DNA of 12,275 nt from positions 1 through 12,275 of the forward strand of contig JAEXGM010000031.1 of assembly GCA_023450835.1 (NCBI GenBank), written 5' to 3'. Below, piece by piece: positions 1 to 5,741 of this stretch (its first letter is position 1; each line of letters starts with the position of its first letter). The notes beneath the pieces were generated by a model, which was given only the letters and a program-made list of their open reading frames with translations, ran no database searches and was not told the DNA's origin. The DNA comes from Bacillota bacterium. GTDB lineage: Bacteria; Bacillota; Clostridia; Lachnospirales; Lachnospiraceae. The translations under genes were made by a program, and so were the position numbers.

Positions 1-276
1 ACCGGACATGGCGGAAGAAAAGGCAAGATAGATGAATTCCTGACCCTTTGCAGCGTAATTCTTAAAGATATTAAATATCGTTTCCGGTGCGGGCTGAGAG
101 GTCATTGGCATAATTCCCCTCTTCATAACCCCATAGACTTCTTCCAAACTAATTGTCTCACCATCCAGATATTCCTTCTCCTCTAATAAAATCTTAAGGG
201 GTAATACCCGGATATCATTTTCTTCTAAATATTCCGCCGGCAGATCACAGGTACTGTCTACAATCAATTTTAACAT
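1..276 (-). CDS. DegV family protein (fatty-acid-binding, FakB-like), N-terminal part, cut by window edge
   Basis: Minus-strand reading frame that begins at 276 and stays open to base 1, giving the first 92 residues. It opens with MLKLIVDSTCDLP, the typical DegV start (IVDST, then DLP). It continues with MTSQPAP near residue 58, the conserved TSQP segment of the lipid pocket, and FSSAMSG at the end of the visible part, matching the family's SSxxSG loop. DegV/FakB proteins bind a fatty acid in the cytoplasm; in Gram-positive bacteria some present it to the kinase FakA. A second in-frame ATG lies at 285. I prefer 276 because the purine-rich AAGAAG upstream is about 10 bases away and family members start just before the first beta strand. 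The rest of the gene lies outside the window, so a bound lipid or kinase partner cannot be inferred. Confidence 0.9.
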   Translation of the reverse strand, partial: MLKLIVDSTCDLPAEYLEENDIRVLPLKILLEEKEYLDGETISLEEVYGVMKRGIMPMTSQPAPETIFNIFKNYAAKGQEFIYLAFSSAMSG

Positions 277-363
277 AACAATCATGCTTCTTTCTATAAT
301 CGATGTCATAATTACGGTATCATATAATGATTTGAGGTCCAAAACAGTCTTTCAAAATGGGAC

Positions 364-440
364 GGCAATTTGCACAAAGCAGAAAGACTCATGCGCTGGT
401 TCCAAGGCGCATTCGTTCTTTCTGCTTTGTGCAAATTGCC
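364..440. repeat. Hairpin unit 1 of the palindromic array
   Basis: Perfect 23-bp inverted arms at 364-386 and 418-440. The left arm starts GGCAATTTGCAC and ends GCAGAAAG. The 31-base centre contains a further ATGCGC (391-396) / GCGCAT (407-412) pair, so almost the whole 77 bases folds on itself. Confidence 0.9.
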
Positions 441-645
441 TGTATACATGTTGAAACAGGACTTTTGACTCTTATATCATATAATCTACTGCTTAAACTA
501 CCCTCTGATACTCGAATTATGCCATGTAGATATTATTACTGCTTCATACAAATTATACCACTTCCGCTATAAATTGCAACTCTTACAGTTCTTATTTATG
601 TTATCTATGATTCGAGCGCGAAGGCCCTGTTTCATTCTACTCACG

Positions 646-832
646 GGCGATTTGCACAAAGCAGAAAGAACTCATGCGCTGGCTCCAAGGTTCTTTCTTG
701 AATTAGGGTATCAAGCAAATAAATGCAGTGCCTTGGCACTTTTTAATTACTTTGCTATAATTTTGTTCACCCAAAGCTAAGAAAGAACCGGCTCCAAGGC
801 GTATTCGTTCTTTCCACTTTGTACAAATTTCC
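646..832. repeat. Hairpin unit 2 of the array, interrupted and decayed
   Basis: The left arm (646-668) matches that of unit 3. The right arm (810-832) differs from perfect complementarity at 5 of 23 positions, whereas units 1 and 3 are perfect. The centre is split by the 101-bp insertion at 689-789. Without the insertion and its target duplication the unit would be 78 bp, close to its siblings at 77. Confidence 0.85.
689..789. mobile_element. Nested 101-bp palindromic MITE-like insertion with 8-bp target duplication
   Basis: The element starts GGTTCTTTCTT (689-699) and ends with its exact inverse AAGAAAGAACC (779-789). GGCTCCAA occurs directly before it (681-688) and directly after it (790-797), as expected for a target-site duplication. 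If the two G bases are counted outside the element, the repeat becomes GGCTCCAAGG and the insert 99 bp. The interior is also largely palindromic: AGCAAA/TTTGCT, and AGTGCC-TT-GGCACT at 727-740. It carries no open reading frame of note, so it would need a transposase supplied elsewhere. Its position in the loop of hairpin 2, and the exact restoration of the 282-bp period on removal, make an insertion the simplest reading. Confidence 0.8.
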
Positions 833-1036
833 TGTAAACATATTGAAACAAGACTTTTAACTTTCATATCATCTCGCTGCTTAAACAACCCTCTGATACT
901 CGAATCACGCCATGTAGTTATTATTACTACTTTATACAAAAAATACCATTTCCGCCATAGATTGCAACTCTTCCTGTTCTTTCTTTACGTTATCTATAAT
1001 TCGAGCGCCAAAAGCCCCTATTTCATTCTACTCGCA

Positions 1037-1113
1037 GGCGATTTGCACAAAGCAGAAAGAACTCATACGCCTTGGAACCAGTGCATGAGTCTTTCTGCTT
1101 TGTGCAAATCGCC
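1037..1113. repeat. Hairpin unit 3 of the palindromic array
   Basis: Perfect 23-bp inverted arms at 1037-1059 and 1091-1113. ACTCAT (1061-1066) pairs with ATGAGT (1085-1090) inside them. The left arm starts GGCGATTTGCAC, so it differs from unit 1 by A to G at the fourth base; the right arm carries the matching T to C change and pairing is kept. The unit lies 40 bp beyond the dfr stop codon. Transcripts reading out of dfr would run into it, but there is no T-run to make it a standard terminator. Confidence 0.9.
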
Positions 1114-1153
1114 GTCCCATTGTGAAAAACTGCCCTTTTGCCAATCAATCCAT

Positions 1154-1645
1154 CTATTGCTTTACTTTAATATATTTATAAAAGGCATATTCAATGTCAT
1201 AGTAAGTACGCTCTTCTGATTCCGCCGCGACCTTCCATTCTTTTCTCTCATCCAGATTCGGAAAATAAGTATCCGCATGATAGGCATAATCAATCTTAGT
1301 CACATGGGCGGTATCACAATAATCAATCATCTGGCGGTATATGCTCTCTCCGCCGATTACATAAACGTCTTCCGATTTATATCCTTTTACTGCTTCCAGT
1401 GCTTCTTCTATGCTGTGAACCACGATTGCATCATTTATCTGTATATCTTTTGAAGTTATCACGACATTCAGCCGGTTCTTTAAAGGCTTGCCGCCCTGAA
1501 AGGTCTCCATGGTCTTTCTTCCCATAATAACAGCTTTTCCGGTGGTTTCATCCCGAAAAAAGCGCATATCCTCAGGGATACTGATTAGCATATTATTCTG
1601 GTAACCTATAGCCCAGTTTTTATCTACTGCAACAATTAAATTCAT
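1154..1645 (-). CDS. Dihydrofolate reductase
   Basis: Reduces dihydrofolate to tetrahydrofolate with NADPH in the cytoplasm, recycling the folate that thymidylate synthase oxidises. The 163-residue protein has the usual chromosomal DHFR length and motifs: NWAIG in the substrate loop (residues 10-14), IPEDMRFF with the acidic catalytic residue expected at D26, the cofactor-binding GRKTMETF (42-49) and VIGGESIY (96-103). I place the start at 1645 (MNLIVAVDKNW) because AAAGGGG lies 5 bases upstream and DHFRs begin at this strand. An in-frame start at 1669 would add eight residues and lies inside a palindrome, so I reject it. The gene follows thyA in the same direction with 120 bp between them, a classic functional pair. 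A 12-bp stem-loop ends 3 bases before the ribosome binding site. Confidence 0.96.
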   Translation of the reverse strand: MNLIVAVDKNWAIGYQNNMLISIPEDMRFFRDETTGKAVIMGRKTMETFQGGKPLKNRLNVVITSKDIQINDAIVVHSIEEALEAVKGYKSEDVYVIGGESIYRQMIDYCDTAHVTKIDYAYHADTYFPNLDERKEWKVAAESEERTYYDIEYAFYKYIKVKQ

Positions 1646-1660
1646 TGTAACCCCTTTCTT

Positions 1661-1752
1661 GAATATCAAATCTTCGATTTGATATTCCTGAATCCGTAGT
1701 TGAAAAACTGACTTTTGTTTTTCAACCTGACCTCCATATTGCCGGCGCCGGC
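1661..1752. repeat. Cluster of three perfect palindromes in the thyA-dfr gap
   Basis: Three self-complementary segments follow one another. At 1661-1687, two 12-base arms (GAATATCAAATC and its inverse) flank a 3-base loop. At 1699-1726, 9-base arms GTTGAAAAA / TTTTTCAAC flank a 10-base loop. At 1741-1752 is the uninterrupted palindrome GCCGGCGCCGGC, very GC-rich in an AT-rich gap. None has a T-run on the minus strand, so they do not look like standard terminators. The segment may be a dispersed repeat; copy number cannot be judged from one window. Confidence 0.75.
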
Positions 1753-1765
1753 ATAATTCATAATT

Positions 1766-2614
1766 CTATATTGCCACGGGTATATCCGTAATCTGCGGTC
1801 CGGTTATATAATCTTCTAATTCAAAGTCTTTTGGTGTAAACTCATAAAAATTTCTGATTTCTTTATTGATAATAAATTTCGGTGCCTCGTGTACAGGCCT
1901 GTTTATCAACTCTTCCACCAGCGGGATATGCCTGTCATAGATATGGGCATCAGCAATTACGTGAATCAGCTCGCCCGGAAGCATATCCGTTACCTGTGCC
2001 AGCATATGTATGAGTGCCGCATACTGGCAGACATTCCAGTTGTTTGCTACCAGTACATCCTGGGAACGCTGATTTAGAATTGCATTTAGTTTAAGCTTTC
2101 CGCTGTTCTGAGCTTTTGTAACATTAAAAGTAACACTATAGGCGCATGGGTAGAGATTCATCTCATGAAGGTCCTGGTGTACATAGAGGTTTGTTATCAT
2201 CCTCCTGCTGAAAGGATTTGTTTTCAGATCATATAGCAGGCGGTCCACCTGATCCATCATACCTTCCTTGTATTGATGCTTCACACCCAGCTGATATCCA
2301 TAGGCTTTTCCGATAGACCCGTTTTCATCCGCCCAACTATCCCAGATATGGCTGTTCAGTTCGTGTATATTGCTGGACTTTTTCTGCCATATCCATAAAA
2401 GTTCATCTATACAGCTTTTTATCGCTGTTCTTCTAAGTGTAACGGCCGGAAATTCCTCTGACAAGTCATAACGGTTAACAATACCGAATTTCTTGATGGT
2501 ATAAGCCTCTTCACCGTCTTCCCATCTGGCACGAACCGTTTCGCCTCTGGTACTGACTCCGTCCCGTAGAATCTCCTTACACGTATTGATAAAGATTTTA
2601 TCTGCCTGGCTCAT
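1766..2614 (-). CDS. thyA: Thymidylate synthase, ThyA type
   Basis: Methylates dUMP to dTMP using methylene-tetrahydrofolate and releases dihydrofolate, which the neighbouring DHFR reduces. The 282-residue protein resembles the ThyA branch found in Bacillus subtilis and phage phi3T: ELLWIWQ (70-76), SRR phosphate-binding arginines (136-138), catalytic cysteine C157 in LYPCAYSV, RSQDV (183-187), the uracil-binding asparagine N194 in WNVCQY, and HIYDRH (224-229). The segment that usually reads PFN before the binding region reads NWN here. The start at 2614 is chosen because GAGGT lies 4 bases upstream; an upstream in-frame start at 2665 has no such site. A terminator separates it from nrdD upstream, so it probably has its own promoter, which I could not place. 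A 6-bp stem-loop (2629-2645) lies just before the ribosome binding site. Confidence 0.97.
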   Translation of the reverse strand: MSQADKIFINTCKEILRDGVSTRGETVRARWEDGEEAYTIKKFGIVNRYDLSEEFPAVTLRRTAIKSCIDELLWIWQKKSSNIHELNSHIWDSWADENGSIGKAYGYQLGVKHQYKEGMMDQVDRLLYDLKTNPFSRRMITNLYVHQDLHEMNLYPCAYSVTFNVTKAQNSGKLKLNAILNQRSQDVLVANNWNVCQYAALIHMLAQVTDMLPGELIHVIADAHIYDRHIPLVEELINRPVHEAPKFIINKEIRNFYEFTPKDFELEDYITGPQITDIPVAI

Positions 2615-2680
2615 TCTTACCTCAATTCTGCCGCTCTTTGCGGCATAAAATTCATCAAAACACAAGAGAAGCAGCAGAGA

Positions 2681-2739
2681 AAATATAAAAATCCGGTATC
2701 AATAATTATTAACCCTTTTCTAATAATTATCAATACCGG
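2681..2739 (-). terminator. Rho-independent terminator after nrdD
   Basis: Arms at 2693-2711 and 2721-2739 form a 19-bp stem with a 9-base loop in the minus-strand RNA, followed by a T-rich run (ATTTTTATATTTT). Two pairs are G-U wobbles only when read as minus-strand RNA; on the plus strand they would be A-C mismatches. That supports a transcript running from nrdD towards thyA. Confidence 0.85.
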
Positions 2740-2756
2740 GTTTTACTGCTATTCTT

Positions 2757-5135
2757 TTATCTTACTGCAATATCTTCTGTGAATCTTTTGATATTGGATG
2801 CATTAACATACTTACTTACTTTTCCTTCGTCCAGTATTACCAGAGTAGGTGCCTGCATAATTCCGTATTTCCTGGCAAGGTCGGCATTTTCTTCTGCATC
2901 TACTACCTTTACGGGGTAATCCTTCAAATATTCCTTCGCAATCTTACAGTTGGGGCAAGTCTTGGTGGTAAAGAGCAAAGCTTTCTTTTCCAGAGAAACC
3001 GCTACTTCTTCCTCGGAGACTCTGCCGCTGTTAATCACAGCTCGAAAACCTGTTATCTTTCTTGCCTTACTCATCTCATAAACTTTACGGTTCTTATATT
3101 CCTGGGATTTCCCTTCATTCCAGTTCTGGACAGGTCTGTAATAACCTGTGATACGGGAGTAAACTTCCGCATTCTGTCCGCAGTGAGGACAGGTGTACTG
3201 CTCTCCGCTTAAATATCCATGGTCCTTGCAGATAGAATAGGTAGGAGAGAGGGTATAATAGGGAAGCTTATAATTCTCTGCTATCGTCTTTACCAGCTTC
3301 GCCGCAGCCTGCCAGTCAGGAAGTTTCTCCCCTAAGAATGCATGGAATACTGTACCGGAAGTATAAAGTGTCTGAAGCTCATCCTGAATATCCAAGGCTT
3401 CAAAGACATCTTCCGTAAATCCGACGGGAAGATGGGAGCTGTTGGTATAATAGGGGGTATCTCCTTCTTTTCCTGCTGTCTTAATATCAGAATAATGTTT
3501 TTTATCATGCTTTGCCAGACGGTAGCTGGTGGATTCTGCAGGAGTTGCCTCCAAATTAAAGAGACTTCCATACTGCTCCTGATAATCCGACAAACGCTCT
3601 CTCATATGGTTTAATACTTTTATACTAAATTCCTGGGTCTCTCTGTCAATCATATCTTTTCCCAGCCATTTTGCATTCAGTCCGACTTCATTCATTCCAA
3701 CCAATCCGATGGTGGAGAAATGGTTGTCAAAGGTTCCAAGATATCTCTTGGTATAAGGATACAGGCCTTCATTTAACAGCTTTGTGATTACCTGACGTTT
3801 TACGTGGAGAGAACGTGCGGATATATCCATCATTCTGTCAAGGCGTACAAAGAAATCTTCTTCGGAATCTGCCAGGTAGGCAATACGAGGCATATTAATA
3901 GTAACAACACCGATAGATCCGGTGCTTTCACCGGAGCCAAAGAAACCACCGGTCTTCTTTCTAAGTTCTCTAAGATCAAGACGGAGTCTGCAGCACATGG
4001 AACGTACATCACTGGGTTCCATATCACTGTTAATGTAGTTTGAGAAGTAAGGAGTTCCGTATTTCGCTGTCATCTCAAACAAGAGGCGGTTATTCTCCGT
4101 ATCACTCCAGTCAAAATCTCTGGTAATGGAATAGGTAGGAATCGGATACTGGAAGCCTCTTCCGTTGGCATCACCTTCAATCATAATCTCAATGAAAGCT
4201 TTGTTCACCATATCCATCTCTTCCTTGCAGTCTTTATAATAAAAGTCTGTCTCTTTTCCGCCTACGATGCAGGGAAGTTCCGCTAAATCAGCAGGTACGG
4301 TCCAATCCAGAGTGATATTGGAAAAAGGTGCCTGAGTGCCCCAGCGGCTGGGAGTATTTACACCATAAATAAAGGATTGGATACATTGCTTCACTTCTTT
4401 ATAAGAAAGGCTGTCTATTTTAACAAAAGGTGCAAGGTAGGTATCAAAGGAAGAAAAAGCCTGAGCACCTGCCCATTCATTCTGCATAATTCCAAGAAAA
4501 TTCACCATCTGGTTACAGAGGGTGGAAAGATGGCTTGCAGGAGAGGACGTAATCTTCCCGGGGATTCCGCCTAAGCCTTCTTTTATAAGCTGTTTTAAGG
4601 ACCATCCTGCACAGTAGCCTGTCAGCATGGACAAATCATGAAGATGAATATCCGCATTTCTATGAGCTGCTGCAACCTCTTCATCATAAATTTCAGACAG
4701 CCAGTAATTTGCTGTAACAGACCCGGAATTGTGAAGTATCAGACCTCCCACGGAATAAGTCACGGTGGAATTCTCTTTTACTCTCCAGTCTTCTTCTTTT
4801 ACATAGCTGTTCACTATTTCTTTATAATCCAGGATAGTGGATTTCATATTACGGATTTTTTCACGGTTCTTACGGTATAAAATATATGCCTTTGCCACAT
4901 CAGTATAGCCTGTCTGCTCTAATACATGCTCCACGCTGTCCTGAACATCCTCAACCGTTATTTTCTCGTCTTGTACCTTCTGCTGAAAATCCGCTGTCAC
5001 TCTTAAGGTCAGCAGATTTATAATATCCCCCGTATAAAACTTTTCAGTTGCTTTAAACGCCTTTTCAATTGCAGCAGAAATCTTTGAAAGATTAAAGTCT
5101 GCTATTTCACCATCTCGTTTTACTACCTGAATCAT
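2757..5135 (-). CDS. nrdD: Anaerobic (class III) ribonucleoside-triphosphate reductase with C-terminal redoxin domain
   Basis: Reduces ribonucleoside triphosphates to deoxy forms with a glycyl radical, in the cytoplasm without oxygen. Order in the 792-residue protein: ATP-cone regulatory domain (about 1-90, VVKRDGE start); a reductase barrel with GYCAGWS (C175), CCRLRLD (C381/C382) and VVTINMPR (410-417); a metal-binding group C636, H639, C649, C652; and the glycyl-radical segment SRITGYYRPVQNWN with G664 as the expected radical site. After this comes an extra domain of about 80 residues with TCPNC (cysteines 727 and 730) and a cis-proline-type QAPT, characteristic of a thioredoxin/glutaredoxin fold, absent from the shorter E. 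coli enzyme. The fused redoxin probably supplies reducing electrons (inference). The activase NrdG is needed but is not adjacent. The start at 5135 has GGGAGC five bases upstream. Confidence 0.97.
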   Translation of the reverse strand: MIQVVKRDGEIADFNLSKISAAIEKAFKATEKFYTGDIINLLTLRVTADFQQKVQDEKITVEDVQDSVEHVLEQTGYTDVAKAYILYRKNREKIRNMKSTILDYKEIVNSYVKEEDWRVKENSTVTYSVGGLILHNSGSVTANYWLSEIYDEEVAAAHRNADIHLHDLSMLTGYCAGWSLKQLIKEGLGGIPGKITSSPASHLSTLCNQMVNFLGIMQNEWAGAQAFSSFDTYLAPFVKIDSLSYKEVKQCIQSFIYGVNTPSRWGTQAPFSNITLDWTVPADLAELPCIVGGKETDFYYKDCKEEMDMVNKAFIEIMIEGDANGRGFQYPIPTYSITRDFDWSDTENNRLLFEMTAKYGTPYFSNYINSDMEPSDVRSMCCRLRLDLRELRKKTGGFFGSGESTGSIGVVTINMPRIAYLADSEEDFFVRLDRMMDISARSLHVKRQVITKLLNEGLYPYTKRYLGTFDNHFSTIGLVGMNEVGLNAKWLGKDMIDRETQEFSIKVLNHMRERLSDYQEQYGSLFNLEATPAESTSYRLAKHDKKHYSDIKTAGKEGDTPYYTNSSHLPVGFTEDVFEALDIQDELQTLYTSGTVFHAFLGEKLPDWQAAAKLVKTIAENYKLPYYTLSPTYSICKDHGYLSGEQYTCPHCGQNAEVYSRITGYYRPVQNWNEGKSQEYKNRKVYEMSKARKITGFRAVINSGRVSEEEVAVSLEKKALLFTTKTCPNCKIAKEYLKDYPVKVVDAEENADLARKYGIMQAPTLVILDEGKVSKYVNASNIKRFTEDIAVR

Positions 5136-5519
5136 AATCAGCTCCCATCTGCGTGCTTTAACACGCTTACAATTCAGGGAATGTGAAAGAAAAAACTTTC
5201 ACCCGAAAGATTTCTCTTTCTCCCCCTCTATTGATCAATACAATTGTTTCAAAACAGCCTCCTTTATAGACTACAACGTGATACTATTAAACAGCTTTTA
5301 GCCCCTTTGCCTCCTGCTGTCAATACAGTATCACGTAGTCTGATTCATATAAGCTGATTTTTGAATTGTTATGTACCTCTGGTCATCGGTTCCCACCCTG
5401 TCAAATCTCTGTTCATGGGTCCCGGCCGCTTCCGCCTGGAATACTGCATCCTGTGTGAACCAGGAATACCCAGGCTTCTACCGGCCTTATTACAAATGAA
5501 ATAACTCATACTGACCGTT
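5136..5519 (-). promoter_or_regulatory. Long structured 5' leader of nrdD, family not recognised
   Basis: Between the predicted promoter and the nrdD start lie about 380 transcribed bases with no credible gene. The strongest element is a long stem: 5269-5285 pairs with 5327-5340 as GACTAC/GTAGTC plus GTGATACT/AGTATCAC with a 3-base bulge, and an inner ACAGC (5291-5295) pairs with GCTGT (5316-5320). Upstream, 5400-5500 is GC-richer than its surroundings and has further complementary pieces (GGCCG/CGGCC, CCTGG/CCAGG, GTTCA/TGAAC). Nearest the gene are a GTGAAAG/CTTTCAC hairpin (5183-5202) and the shared stem-loop at 5151-5166. The length and structure suggest leader-mediated control. I compared it by eye with cobalamin, purine, SAM and T-box elements and found no convincing match. 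Confidence 0.5.
5141..5202 (-). repeat. Leader module copy 1 (nrdD): two stem-loops plus ribosome binding site
   Basis: The 26 bases at 5141-5166 match 11717-11742 at 24 of 26 positions and lie exactly 5 bases before the start codon in both places. The block contains a stem-loop (GCGTGT, loop TAAA, GCACGC on the minus strand, closed by a U-G pair) and the ribosome binding site GGGAGC. A second hairpin, GTGAAAG/CTTTCAC (5183-5189/5196-5202), lies further upstream, as in the other copy. Confidence 0.75.
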
Positions 5520-5525
5520 AGTTAA

Positions 5526-5554
5526 ATGATAGCAAATTAATCCTTTCTAGTCAA
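5526..5554 (-). promoter_or_regulatory. Probable nrdD promoter
   Basis: On the minus strand TTGACT (5549-5554) and TATCAT (5526-5531) are separated by exactly 17 bases, a good sigma-70/SigA-type pair. Transcription would begin near 5519. The tandem NrdR boxes lie just upstream of the -35 element. Confidence 0.7.
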
Positions 5555-5561
5555 TAAAAAA

Positions 5562-5608
5562 ATACTATATATATTATTTAATTATAATACCTAAACTATA
5601 TATAGTAT
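5562..5608 (-). promoter_or_regulatory. Tandem NrdR boxes upstream of nrdD
   Basis: Two near-palindromic 16-base sites, ATACTATATATATTAT (5562-5577) and AAACTATATATAGTAT (5593-5608), resemble the NrdR consensus (acaCwAtATaTwGtgt). Their centres are 31 bp apart, about three helical turns, the usual spacing for this repressor of ribonucleotide reductase genes. The nrdR gene itself is not in the window. Confidence 0.85.
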
Positions 5609-5741
5609 TTTTGTATAGTACCTTTTACCTATATATTTCGACGATATCAGACACTTTTTTATGAAATTTTTAATTTTTTAATATTTTCTGTAATTGCTTT
5701 CGTTACTCTAATTTCTTATAATATTTTAGTAATTTAAACAA

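Larger units (their letters stand above)
340..1142. repeat. Palindromic array with inverted ends (three hairpins, two copies of a spacer)
   Basis: This non-coding block fills the degV-dfr gap. It holds three related hairpins (364-440, 646-832, 1037-1113) separated by two imperfect direct repeats (441-645 and 833-1036, roughly 80% identical by eye). Its outer ends are inverted copies of each other. The plus strand from 340 (CAAAACAGTC, then AATGGGACGG) matches the reverse complement of the right end (CAAAAGGGCAGT, then AATGGGACGG, ending at about 1141) with a few mismatches and one 3-base gap, and the match runs on into the hairpin arms for about 67 bases in total. The start-to-start distance of the hairpins is 282, then 391; the second becomes 282 after subtracting a nested insertion. 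No transposase or credible protein is encoded. It behaves like a non-autonomous mobile or interspersed element; the family is unknown to me. Confidence 0.85.

Noticed and set aside
340..1142. CRISPR array or integron-type attC sites
   Set aside because: The repeats are 77-bp hairpins with ~205-bp intervals that are themselves copies of each other, so the intervals are not diverse spacers. I did not find attC-type core sites or an integrase.
357..1219. Several short open reading frames in the palindromic array (both strands)
   Set aside because: They run through hairpin arms and give near-identical peptides in both orientations because the DNA is palindromic. They lack ribosome binding sites and family features.
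1661..1687. Terminator between thyA and dfr
   Set aside because: The perfect 12-bp stem has no T-run on either side in the minus-strand direction and sits directly before the dfr ribosome binding site.
5240..5262. Five-codon leader peptide (TTG start after AAAGGAGG) in the nrdD leader
   Set aside because: The frame is only five codons, with a rare start codon and no relation to neighbouring structures; it is likely to be chance.
5387..5400. T-box-like sequence (minus strand AGGGTGGGAACCG) in the nrdD leader
   Set aside because: It resembles the T-box core but lacks the rest of the motif and a following terminator, and the gene is not amino-acid related.
5136..5519. Cobalamin, purine or SAM riboswitch in the nrdD leader
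   Set aside because: The conserved core strings of these classes were not found by eye. A covariance search would be the decisive test.
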